Assembly (NCBI RefSeq): GCF_029688925.1
Contig: NZ_JARUKY010000004.1
Span: forward strand, 186,001 to 250,000
Length of the DNA: 64,000 bases
Reading direction: 5' to 3'
DNA from: Evansella sp. AB-P1
GTDB taxonomy: Bacteria; Bacillota; Bacilli; Bacillales; Salisediminibacteriaceae
Numbering within the stretch: position 1 is the first letter of the stretch; every line of letters starts with the position of its first letter. Below are positions 56,685-64,000 of the stretch, piece after piece. Under the pieces are notes generated by a model. It was not told the DNA's origin, did not search any database, and was given only the letters and a program-made list of their open reading frames with translations. A program made the translations under genes and the position numbers.

Positions 56685-56698
56685 TTACGTAAACTCCT

Positions 56699-57187
56699 TT
56701 AATCTTTTGTCTGTCCTTCTTCTTTGTCTTTTTCCTTTTCTTCTACTTCTCTAACAAGTTGTTCTACTGAACGTTGAAGATCTTCCACCTCTTTTTTTAC
56801 AGATGCAGCAATTTCCTCACTAATGCCTTCAAGATCATCCGTTAAACTATCTGCTGATTCTGTGAGTTCTTCCACATCTCTTCTTACAGAACGTGAAAGA
56901 TCTTTCGCTTTTTGCAAAAGAGTTGTAGATTGATCCGAAACGGTTCGAGCAAAGCTTGTGGTACTTTCTTTAGCAGTTGTTGCAAATTCATTACCTTTCT
57001 CTACAGCTTGATTTGTCCAATCTACCGTTTTGTCCTTAGCAACCTTTGCTTGTTCATTAATATCATGACGTAATTCTTTTCCGGACTTAGGTGCAGTTAA
57101 TAAAGCTGCTGCAGCACCTACTATTCCCCCTATTAGTGTACCGATAAGAAAATCTTTTGTATTCATCCCGTTATTTTGATCTGACAT
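56699..57187 (-). CDS. ytxH: YtxH general stress protein
   Basis: 162 aa. The N-terminal Gly/Ala-rich helix (FLIGTLIGGIVGAAAALL, about 13-30) followed by TAPKSGKELRHDI is the YtxH signature; the rest is a long amphipathic, Lys/Glu/Ser-rich coiled coil resembling LEA-type stress proteins. Likely membrane-attached. Between ytxG (42 bp gap) and ytxJ (14 bp gap), all on the same strand. Confidence 0.92.
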   Translation of the reverse strand: MSDQNNGMNTKDFLIGTLIGGIVGAAAALLTAPKSGKELRHDINEQAKVAKDKTVDWTNQAVEKGNEFATTAKESTTSFARTVSDQSTTLLQKAKDLSRSVRRDVEELTESADSLTDDLEGISEEIAASVKKEVEDLQRSVEQLVREVEEKEKDKEEGQTKD

Positions 57188-57229
57188 TCCTGATTCCTCC
57201 TTTTTATCTATTTGAATTGTAGTATTAAC

Positions 57230-57664
57230 TTACTTTTTGTTTTCTTCTGATTTAGCTTTCTTCGCCTTCCATTTTTCCCAAAATTCTAATGCAACATTAC
57301 CCCATTTTACTGCTTGTGCTACTTGTTCTGACTGATCATCTGCTTGCTTTGAAACTGCATCAGAAACACGTTTAACAGAAGTATTTATACGTTGCATCGA
57401 TTCCCCAAGATCCTTTACAACTAGAAAAACGGAATTTAAGGAATCTGACTTTTTCTGAATATCATCTGCTAAACGATTTGTCTTATGTAATAATTCTGTT
57501 GATTCTTTCGTAATGCCGTCAACTTGCTTTTGTAATCCTTCTACAGCATTAGTCACATTATCCAATGTTTTACGCATAGAAACTAATGTTTTAATTAAGT
57601 AGTATGCTAAAAAAGCAAATGATATAGCAATAATAGCAATACTTAAATATAACAACCAGTCCAT
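57230..57664 (-). CDS. ytxG: DUF948 general stress protein YtxG
   Basis: 144 aa: one N-terminal transmembrane helix (about residues 4-28), then a long coiled coil (about 30-115) and a basic C-terminal tail (KWKAKKAKSEENKK). GGAGGTG precedes the ATG. In B. subtilis ytxGHJ (csb40) is read from sigma-B and sigma-H promoters; upstream here a GATTTA, 14-bp spacer, GGATAG arrangement is only weakly sigma-B-like. Confidence 0.92.
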   Translation of the reverse strand: MDWLLYLSIAIIAISFAFLAYYLIKTLVSMRKTLDNVTNAVEGLQKQVDGITKESTELLHKTNRLADDIQKKSDSLNSVFLVVKDLGESMQRINTSVKRVSDAVSKQADDQSEQVAQAVKWGNVALEFWEKWKAKKAKSEENKK

Positions 57665-57689
57665 GGTGAAGCACCTCCTTCTCTCTCTA

Positions 57690-58005
57690 GTTTAACTATC
57701 TATCCTTTATTTTACAAAATAAATCTCTTTAGTATGGGATTCATGATGGGAATGCTTGTTACTGGTGTTGTTTCCTTTCATTTCTCCAAACTTGTTAAAA
57801 AATTAACAAAGTGTACAACAACAGCCTTATATTTCTTCTATTACACACCCTCACTTCCTATATGAAAAAATTCTACAGTTATTTAGTAAATCCTGCATCA
57901 AAATGAATTTAGCAAAAGAAATAAACGATTAAAATCGACACATTTGTTTCTTTTAATAGAACTGTGTAAAATATACTTAGTCACTCTAATTTTTTAAATT
58001 AAAGA
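57690..58005. other. Divergent promoter region between ytxG and the aminopeptidase gene
   Basis: AT-rich, gene-free. It holds the presumed stress promoter of ytxGHJ on the minus strand and, on the plus strand, GAGGGGG just before the aminopeptidase start. A 43-codon frame at 57734-57865 has no ribosome binding site. Nothing else recognised. Confidence 0.4.
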
Positions 58006-58021
58006 GGGGGAAATAGCTATA

Positions 58022-59137
58022 ATGAGAGATCCTCGTATTCAAACATTAGCCAAAAATCTAATTAACTATTCAGTAAACCTACAAAAGAATGAGAAAATAT
58101 TAATTGAAAACTTCGGTATCCAAAAAGAGCTGGTCAATGCTCTAGTTGAAGAAGCTTATAACGTTGGGGGTATACCATTTGTTTCCCTTAAAGATCACGA
58201 AGTAAACCGCAGTTTATTGATAGGAGCTTCCCAGCAGCAGCAAGACCTTACTGCCGAATTTGAAGCCTATGTCATGAATGAAATGGATGCCTATATTGGT
58301 CTCCGTGCTGGAGATAATATTAACGAATTATCAGATGTACCAGATGCTAAAATGGCCCTCCACCAAAAAACAGTTGGGACGAAAGTTCATAGAGAAATTC
58401 GAGTACCAAAAACAAAATGGGTTGTCCTTCGCTACCCTAGCTCCTCTATGGCTCAGTTAGCAAAAATGAGTACTGCAGGCTTCGAAGATTTTTATTTCAA
58501 CGTATGTAATTTAGACTATAGTAAAATGGATAATGCAATGGACGCATTAGTTACAAGGATGAACAACACAGATGAAGTAAGAGTTACAGGAAAAGGAACT
58601 GATTTAACCTTTTCCATTAAAAATATTCCTGCCATTAAATGTGCTGGTCGTTTAAATATCCCTGATGGTGAAGTATACACTGCACCTGTAAAAGATTCTA
58701 TTAATGGTACAATACAATATAACACATCATCACCTTATCAAGGGTTTACCTTTGAAAATATTCAATTTACCTTTAAAGATGGAAAAATAATTGAAGCTAC
58801 TTCCAATAACAATGAAAAAATTAATGCCATCCTTGATACAGATGAAGGCAGTCGTTACATTGGAGAATTTGCCATTGGTGTAAATCCTTATATTTTACAT
58901 CCTATGCAAGATATTTTGTTTGATGAGAAAATTGATGGGAGCTTCCACTTCACACCGGGACAGGCATATGAAAATGCCTATAATGGCAATGATTCTGCTG
59001 TACATTGGGATATTGTTAATATCCAACGTCCAGAATATGGTGGCGGTAATATTTATTTCGATGGAGAATTAATCCGCAAAGACGGTCGATTTGTAGTGAC
59101 TGATTTAGAAGCCTTAAATCCTGAAAATTTAAAGTAA
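58022..59137 (+). CDS. ampS: M29-family metallo-aminopeptidase (AmpS/aminopeptidase II)
   Basis: 371 aa soluble broad-specificity aminopeptidase, the shorter M29 form. Metal and active-site residues visible: Glu in NIPDGEVYTAP (about 221), Glu in GSRYIGEFAIG (about 283), His in YILHPMQDILFDEKIDGSFHF (about 297-312), Tyr in GQAYENAY and His in AVHWDIV (about 335). A strong GAGGGGG ribosome binding site precedes the ATG. From memory, B. subtilis has no gene between ytxG and murC, so it is probably an insertion relative to that order. Confidence 0.93.
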   Translation: MRDPRIQTLAKNLINYSVNLQKNEKILIENFGIQKELVNALVEEAYNVGGIPFVSLKDHEVNRSLLIGASQQQQDLTAEFEAYVMNEMDAYIGLRAGDNINELSDVPDAKMALHQKTVGTKVHREIRVPKTKWVVLRYPSSSMAQLAKMSTAGFEDFYFNVCNLDYSKMDNAMDALVTRMNNTDEVRVTGKGTDLTFSIKNIPAIKCAGRLNIPDGEVYTAPVKDSINGTIQYNTSSPYQGFTFENIQFTFKDGKIIEATSNNNEKINAILDTDEGSRYIGEFAIGVNPYILHPMQDILFDEKIDGSFHFTPGQAYENAYNGNDSAVHWDIVNIQRPEYGGGNIYFDGELIRKDGRFVVTDLEALNPENLK

Positions 59138-59168
59138 GAACGCTTGTTAATCAACAACTATCTTTAAC

Positions 59169-59446
59169 ATAGACCTCCATGCAAGTGAAGATTTGCACCA
59201 TGGGGATGAAAATTTTCTTATAGGGGATGTTCATCCGTTCTATGCGGAAGCTTTCCGCGGGCAATGCCTCAGCCTCCACACCATACATTTTGTATACTGC
59301 TAAAGTGCATTGTCCTGTCTCTGCCTCTGCAAGTGTTGCTCTGATGTTATATGCGTCGAGACAACTCGAAGCTTATTCGTGAAGCATATGCTCGTCGCTG
59401 GAGTCACCGCATTCCACTCCTGAACTAACGCTTATTTTCAGGATAG
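59169..59446 (+). repeat. Repeat island 4: truncated hairpin element, inverted GACTCC-type repeat, half element
   Basis: 59169-59213 carries the inner hairpin ATGCAAGTG...TTTGCACCATGG and the right end TGAAAAT, but its left end is cut. 59226-59430 is a complete inverted GACTCC-type repeat, matching 29665-29830 and 34080-34245. 59434-59446 is a left half element (ATTTTCAGGATAG). Thus the GACTCC-type repeat sits exactly where cargo modules sit in islands 2 and 3. Confidence 0.82.
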
Positions 59447-59454
59447 AAAGAATA

Positions 59455-59493
59455 AAAAACCAAAATCAGCATCATGCTAGATTTTGGTTTTTT
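59455..59493 (-). terminator. Terminator of murC
   Basis: AAAAACCAAAATC/GATTTTGGTTTTT stem with T-run on the minus strand, 11 bp after the murC stop. Confidence 0.9.
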
Positions 59494-59503
59494 AATTATA
59501 CTT

Positions 59504-60823
59504 TTATTTATTAATTTTACTTTTAGTTGCTACAGCATTTTCATAAGCTACTTGAAACTTTTGGACATCTCCTGCCCCCATAAACAATAGCACGCTATCT
59601 TGGTGCTGTAATAACTTTTCAATTGTTTCCTCTTGAATCAGTTCAGCTCCTGGAACCTTTTCTACTAAATCGTTTATCGTTAAGTCTCCACTATGTTCTC
59701 GTGCAGAGGAGAAAATATCGCAAAGATAAACTCGATCTGCTGTTTTTAAGCTTTCAGCAAATTCATCTAAAAATGTCTCTGTTCGCGTAAATGTATGTGG
59801 CTGAAAAATCGCTACTACTTCTCGATTAGAATACTTTTGTTTTGCCGCATCAATAGTTGCAAAAATTTCAGTAGGATGATGGGCATAATCATCAATTAGT
59901 ATTTGATTTCCTAGTTGCTTTTCACTAAAGCGACGCTTTACACCCTTAAATGTACTTAGTCTTTCTTTAATAATCTCCATATCTACTTGTTCATAATGAC
60001 AAATTGCTATAACAGCTAAAGCATTTAACACGTTATGATTCCCATAACCAGGAATAGTGAATGATCCATAATATGATGTCCGTACAAAAACATCAAAATG
60101 CGTTCCATTTTCATCAGCATGGATATTTTTACCACAAAAATCATGTTCTTCATTTAAACCATAATAAACTACTGGAACCTGGCCATTAATTTTTTGTAAA
60201 TGCTCATCATCACCACATGCAATGATAGCCTTCTTCACTTGCATCGCCATTTCTTGAAATGCATCAAAAACGTCATTTATTCCTTTAAAGTAATCAGGGT
60301 GATCAAAATCAATGTTTGTCATTATTGCATAATCAGGCTTGTAATGAAGGAAATGGCGTCGATATTCACATGCTTCAAAAACAAAATATTCACTATCTTT
60401 CTCACCTTTTCCAGTACCATCACCAATAAGGTATGATGTAGCTTTAGCTTTACGTAATACGTGTGCTAATAAACCAGTTGTAGAAGTTTTCCCATGACTT
60501 CCAGTTACTGCAATACTTGTAAATTGATTAATAAATTCCCCTAAGAAAGTAGGATATTGAAAAACAGGAATATTCTTCTCCGATGCAGCACGAATTTCTT
60601 CGTTCTCCTCATTATAAGCGGCAGAAGCTATGATTGTTTGACCTTTTTGAATATTTTCCTTTTGAAACGGAAGAAGTGGAATCCCTTTTTGCTCCAAAGG
60701 TTTTTGAGTGAAAAATACTTTTTCTACATCTGAACCTTGAACGTCATATTGCATATCACTCAAAATTTGAGCTAATGCACTCATTCCAGATCCTTTAATT
60801 CCTATAAAATGATATTGTGTCAT
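59504..60823 (-). CDS. murC: UDP-N-acetylmuramate-L-alanine ligase
   Basis: Adds the first amino acid of the peptidoglycan stem peptide; cytosolic, ATP-dependent. 439 aa with the three Mur domains: N-terminal UDP-binding ([14 protein letters not shown], about residues 8-21), central ATPase ([14 protein letters not shown], about 104-117; [11 protein letters not shown]), and C-terminal ([11 protein letters not shown], about 330-340). The ATG at 60823 follows GGAGGTTC; the longer frame to 60880 has a 19-residue extension not seen in the family. Confidence 0.96.
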   Translation of the reverse strand: MTQYHFIGIKGSGMSALAQILSDMQYDVQGSDVEKVFFTQKPLEQKGIPLLPFQKENIQKGQTIIASAAYNEENEEIRAASEKNIPVFQYPTFLGEFINQFTSIAVTGSHGKTSTTGLLAHVLRKAKATSYLIGDGTGKGEKDSEYFVFEACEYRRHFLHYKPDYAIMTNIDFDHPDYFKGINDVFDAFQEMAMQVKKAIIACGDDEHLQKINGQVPVVYYGLNEEHDFCGKNIHADENGTHFDVFVRTSYYGSFTIPGYGNHNVLNALAVIAICHYEQVDMEIIKERLSTFKGVKRRFSEKQLGNQILIDDYAHHPTEIFATIDAAKQKYSNREVVAIFQPHTFTRTETFLDEFAESLKTADRVYLCDIFSSAREHSGDLTINDLVEKVPGAELIQEETIEKLLQHQDSVLLFMGAGDVQKFQVAYENAVATKSKINK

Positions 60824-61087
60824 TTTTGAACCTCCACAGTAATACATTGGTTCTGAGTTTACCCTTATTAGGTTACTCATCTAAGGTATCCTTAAATTAT
60901 ATGCCTACATTGCAAAAAGTGGTATGTTTTTTTCATACTTTCCCATTATAGCAAAAACAAATTCACTACTCCATTGTTAATTATATGTCATTGAGAAAGG
61001 ATTGCATTACTTTGAAAATTTAAACTCCCTATTCATGGACAACGTTTCAACTAGGAAATGGAATTCAAGTAAATCTCTATTCTTCTT

Positions 61088-61753
61088 TTATTCTTTCCCC
61101 ATACTATCCTTTAAATAATCAATGCCATGCTCTTTCAAATATTTTCTCATCTGGTCTTTTCCTTGCTTATACACTTTTTCTATATGATTCTTAATCTCCT
61201 TTTCCATACTTTTATTGATTATAAAAGATGGGCCAATTATCATTACTTTAAATCCTATGTTCATCGTTCGAACAAATGCTAAATCTCCAGGATTAAATTG
61301 GTGACTGAAAAGAAATGTCTCTCCTTCAACAGTAGATTGTTCAAATAACCTATTAAATTTCACCTTTTTTTCATTTTTATCTAAAATATGGATTGGTTCT
61401 AAATAAGAAAGTAACATAAACCCACTTAAATCAAGCATTGGTTTCGTGAAATCTTCATATTTTTTTCGAATGAATAAATCAATCATACGAGAACCTATAA
61501 CCGTTACATAGTCAAAGGCGAACCAATGCTCAAAATGCCCTGCCACTGTTTTATCATAGATATCATGATTTGATAAGTTTAAGTGATGAGAAAACAACTG
61601 CTTAGCTCGAACCTTTTCCCTTATATTTGCTTCTTCCTCTATATAACTAAATAGAGATTCATACAATTGAAAGAAAGATTTTTCTATTTCATATTGTTTT
61701 TCCTCTTTTAACTTCTGAAAATTTATTACAGAAGATCGTTCTTCGTTTCCCAT
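61088..61753 (-). CDS. Hypothetical protein, 221 aa
   Basis: Not recognised. A soluble-looking, mixed charged protein: helical N-terminus (EEKQYEIEKSFFQLYESLF), an aromatic-rich centre (GHFEHWFAFDYVTVIGSRMIDLF, about 86-108), a beta-like stretch, and a very basic helical C-terminus (KQGKDQMRKYLKEHG). No signal, membrane segment or Cys. AAGGAG occurs twice upstream of the ATG. It lies after pncB and its terminator, and before murC on the same strand, so it is probably transcribed alone. Confidence 0.75.
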   Translation of the reverse strand: MGNEERSSVINFQKLKEEKQYEIEKSFFQLYESLFSYIEEEANIREKVRAKQLFSHHLNLSNHDIYDKTVAGHFEHWFAFDYVTVIGSRMIDLFIRKKYEDFTKPMLDLSGFMLLSYLEPIHILDKNEKKVKFNRLFEQSTVEGETFLFSHQFNPGDLAFVRTMNIGFKVMIIGPSFIINKSMEKEIKNHIEKVYKQGKDQMRKYLKEHGIDYLKDSMGKE

Positions 61754-61808
61754 TGATTAATCTCCTTCTCCTTAATCGTTTATTCAGTATCTATCTTTCA
61801 ACAGATGC

Positions 61809-61845
61809 AAAAAAGCTGTTCAACATTACAGGTTTGAACAGCCTT
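61809..61845 (-). terminator. Terminator of pncB
   Basis: GCTGTTCAA/TTGAACAGC stem followed by TTTTTTG on the minus strand. Confidence 0.88.
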
Positions 61846-61856
61846 TATTATTGTCC

Positions 61857-62957
61857 TTACAATTCTATTTTTTCTAAACGAGAGTTTGGTCGATATTTTC
61901 TACCAGTCTTCGCTTCTGGTCTATCATTTAAAATAACACTATCTCCTGTAAACCCGATATGAATTTTTAATAAGCTACTGCCAACCCCATACATATCTAC
62001 AGGAGCTCTCATCTGCTCATATCTTTCTATTCTTTTTGCATCAAAACCACCAGATGCAACAATTTTCACATGGTTAAAGCCCTCATTATCAAGTGCTGAC
62101 CTTAATGCAAATAAAAGAGTTGGATTTACTCCACGGGGATCGAACGTCCCTAAAACTTCAGGATGTCGATTAAAATATTGATCAATTAAATTTTGAGACG
62201 TATCAATACGAACACCCTTTAAATCCTTTCCAAACTCTCGCGCTACTTTTAATGAATCAGTAATGACATCATTGTTATAATCCACTAATGCTAATAAGTC
62301 GTCATCTGGATACGTTTCATGATAAGCTCGTGTAGCTGCAACTAAATCCCCTTCAAACAATTGAATTAAGGCATGAGGCATCGTTCCCATACCTCGCTTA
62401 CCCCACCATTCATTCATTGCGTGAGTAGCCTGAGCTTTTGAACCGCCAATATAAGCAGCATAGCCGTCACCAGCTTGTTGAGTAAAATGATCATCACGAT
62501 CACCCATAAATATTATTGGTTTCTCTACACCTGAAGATTTGGCAGCTTTTACAACTTCGTATACATTTGTAGCAACAGAAGTTCGTCGTGCTAATATACC
62601 GTCAATGACACCTTCTAAAAAACCAAAATACTGATATGGACCAGTTATTGTTAATACCGTTTCAAACGGTTCAATTTTATCTCCATCTTTTAAAGAATGT
62701 ATTTCTAAGTCATGTGGGTTCGTTGCAAATGTATTAATTAACGCTAATACCTCATCTGTTCCACATAATACAGCATGTTTTTTTTGGAAAAATTGCATTG
62801 TAACTATATTATTAGGCTTGTACTTTTCAGCAATTTGTTTAGTTTTCAAAAAATAAACTGCTGAAAACCAACCATCTCCTACTCGTTCGTCGAATTTGAA
62901 TGTTTCATTCGTAAGTCTTTTAATCTTACCTTCCAGCTTTAATCCGATTTCCTTCAT
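61857..62957 (-). CDS. pncB: Nicotinate phosphoribosyltransferase
   Basis: Joins nicotinate and PRPP to make nicotinate mononucleotide for NAD salvage. 366 aa, the shorter NAPRTase type. Visible: DGWFSAVYFLKTK near the N-terminus, FGFLEGVIDGILARRTSVATNVYE (about 113-136), a possible phosphate site GDGYAAYIGGSKAQATHAMNEW (about 165-186), VRIDTSQN (about 255) and KIVASGGFDAKRI (about 296). The ATG at 62957 is 7 nt from AGGAG; the ATG at 62963 is 1 nt from it. Confidence 0.92.
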   Translation of the reverse strand: MKEIGLKLEGKIKRLTNETFKFDERVGDGWFSAVYFLKTKQIAEKYKPNNIVTMQFFQKKHAVLCGTDEVLALINTFATNPHDLEIHSLKDGDKIEPFETVLTITGPYQYFGFLEGVIDGILARRTSVATNVYEVVKAAKSSGVEKPIIFMGDRDDHFTQQAGDGYAAYIGGSKAQATHAMNEWWGKRGMGTMPHALIQLFEGDLVAATRAYHETYPDDDLLALVDYNNDVITDSLKVAREFGKDLKGVRIDTSQNLIDQYFNRHPEVLGTFDPRGVNPTLLFALRSALDNEGFNHVKIVASGGFDAKRIERYEQMRAPVDMYGVGSSLLKIHIGFTGDSVILNDRPEAKTGRKYRPNSRLEKIEL

Positions 62958-63009
62958 AACCATACTCCTGACTTTTCTTTCTTATAAAAGTAGATCTATT
63001 TTATCACTA

Positions 63010-63036
63010 CTCGCCATCAACACAATTGATGGCGAG
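63010..63036. terminator. Strong hairpin between the 62-aa gene and pncB
   Basis: Perfect 11-bp stem CTCGCCATCAA/TTGATGGCGAG with a 5-nt loop. It lacks a T-run on the minus strand, so it may be a weak terminator or an mRNA-stabilising structure. Confidence 0.45.
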
Positions 63037-63096
63037 CTTAGATTGATTCACTACCACATTTACTTTCTGCTATATGATAGTTTAAAGCGTTACATA

Positions 63097-63285
63097 TTAC
63101 TGATAAAAAATAGTCTTTTGGTGCTCTTGAATGACTGCACCAACGATTTCCATCAAATCGTCTTCATTCACTTGCTGTATCCCATTCCGTAATACAACCC
63201 ACTGGGATAGTTCTTCTTCTTTCAAAAGGTGAATCCATTTCGGTGATACAGTTTGAACCAAATTTTCTAAAGGAACTTGTTGCAT
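63097..63285 (-). CDS. Small hypothetical protein, 62 aa
   Basis: Not recognised. The ATG at 63285 follows GAGGGAG by about 7 nt, whereas the longer frame to 63327 has no ribosome binding site. The product (MQQVPLENLVQTVSPKWI at the start) is acidic, Gln/Glu-rich and helical, with two Trp and no Cys or membrane segment. It stands alone between sftA and pncB, with a strong hairpin downstream. Confidence 0.6.
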   Translation of the reverse strand: MQQVPLENLVQTVSPKWIHLLKEEELSQWVVLRNGIQQVNEDDLMEIVGAVIQEHQKTIFYQ

Positions 63286-63499
63286 GCGAACACTCCCTCT
63301 CATGTTTGATTCGATCTGTGAAAACATTGAAGTAAAAAGACAATGCCATATACACTATCATTTCCTTCTACTTCCTTTCGGTTTTACACCTTGAAAGCTT
63401 TTACATATCCCTGTCGTTGTTTCAACATGAATAAGCTACGACAGTATTACTTCATTTTATAAAAAAAAGAGGATTATGTGTAGTCTAAATTTCTCCTCT

Positions 63500-64000
63500 C
63501 TACTTTATTTTTCCTTTTATTTCGTCTTTTGTCAAATATACATCTCTAGGTTTACTTCCTTTAGCACTAGAAATAATACCTCTGTCTTCCATTACATCGA
63601 TTAATCGACTAGCACGATTATAACCTATTCTAAATTGTCTTTGTAATAAGGAGGCTGAAGCAGCCTTTTGTTCCATAACAAAGTCACATGCAACTTCAAA
63701 CAAATCGTCTTCTGCTTCAGCTTCAACTTGTAACTCCAAATCCTCTTTTTCAAAAAGAAATTCTACCTGACTATACTTTTTCACATGCTCCATGACTCGA
63801 TCTATCTCTTCATCAGAAACAAATGTTCCTTGCAACCTAACAGGCTTTCCTGAACCATTTTCTAAGAAAAGCATATCTCCCTTACCTAGTAATCGTTCAG
63901 CTCCGCCTCCATCTAATATTGTTCTTGAGTCTGCTTGTGATGAAACAGAGAATGCTATACGTGTTGGAATATTTGCTTTTATTAATCCTGTAATAACATC
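63500..64000 (-). CDS. sftA: C-terminal part of SftA DNA translocase (FtsK/SpoIIIE family; 5' end outside window)
   Basis: 166 residues plus stop; the frame runs off the window edge. The visible part holds the end of the motor domain (GLIKANIPTRIAFSVSSQ, then DSRTILDGGGAERLLGKGDM) and the gamma winged-helix domain that reads chromosome-polarity sequences (LLQRQFRIGYNRASRLIDVMEDRGI). The tail (KPVRLQGTFVSDEEID, ENGSGKP) resembles SftA (YtpT) more than SpoIIIE as I remember them. SftA is the soluble translocase that clears DNA from the septum; in B. subtilis it is next to murC. Confidence 0.9.
   Translation of the reverse strand, partial: DVITGLIKANIPTRIAFSVSSQADSRTILDGGGAERLLGKGDMLFLENGSGKPVRLQGTFVSDEEIDRVMEHVKKYSQVEFLFEKEDLELQVEAEAEDDLFEVACDFVMEQKAASASLLQRQFRIGYNRASRLIDVMEDRGIISSAKGSKPRDVYLTKDEIKGKIK

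Noticed and set aside
57734-57865. 43-codon frame starting MGFMMGMLVTGVVSF between ytxG and ampS
   Set aside because: Membrane-like start, but no ribosome binding site and overlap with the expected ytxG promoter; probably chance.

Overview
The window is a stretch of chromosome from an endospore-forming, AT-rich Bacillaceae member. Spore genes (ytrH/ytrI, an alpha/beta-type SASP, the GerW-type ytfJ), Gram-positive regulatory RNAs (a tyrosine T-box, an rpsD leader) and gene order all support this. The order closely follows what I remember of the Bacillus subtilis ytsJ-to-ytpT segment. A MotPS-type stator and a strongly acidic Asp/Asn tail on a class A PBP would suit an alkaliphile or halophile, but that is inference. 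No rRNA, tRNA, CRISPR array, prophage or transposase gene was seen.

Layout. 1-9.4 kb: end of a GntR-like regulator, malic enzyme, dnaE, ytrHI, a 61-aa orphan, nrnA, ytpI, ytoI. 9.6-10.3 kb: repeat island 1. 10.4-18.4 kb: ytkL, an M24 peptidase, a secreted hypothetical, the ytkK SDR, a universal stress protein, EcsC family, ackA, ytxK. 18.5-20.6 kb: repeat island 2. 20.7-29.5 kb: tpx, ytfJ-ytfI-yteJ-sppA, NAD kinase, ytcJ, SASP, thiI-iscS. 30-39 kb: brnQ, ezrA plus a membrane orphan, hisJ, refZ, the fRMsr gene ytsP, a GAF-GGDEF protein. 39-46 kb: rpsD with leader, repeat island 3, tyrS with T-box, a class A PBP. 45.9-54 kb: acuABC, mtnN, motPS, ccpA, aroA(G). 54-64 kb: an FtsA/PilM-like protein, ytxGHJ, an M29 aminopeptidase, repeat island 4, murC, an unknown gene, nicotinate phosphoribosyltransferase, a small orphan, and the 3' end of sftA.

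Functionally most of it is housekeeping: replication and repair (dnaE, sftA), division (ezrA, refZ, murC, PBP, FtsA-like protein), acetate metabolism (ackA, acuABC, ccpA), NAD(P) metabolism (pncB, nadK, malic enzyme), thiol and redox defence (tpx, ytxJ, fRMsr), sulfur transfer (iscS-thiI) and translation (rpsD, tyrS).

The unexplained content is intergenic. A ~56-bp hairpin element (ends ATTTTCA/TGAAAAT, core TGCAAG/CTTGCA) occurs in eleven full and eight partial copies. It separates exchangeable cargo modules in four islands. Two islands carry tandem arrays of 51-bp hairpin units. A ~430-bp segment of island 1 and a ~680-bp segment of island 2 are inverted copies that differ by about five 51-bp units. 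A second family (GTCCT-loop double hairpins) shows compensatory base changes between copies, and a 202-bp MITE-like element lies upstream of ccpA. No mobilising enzyme is present in the window.
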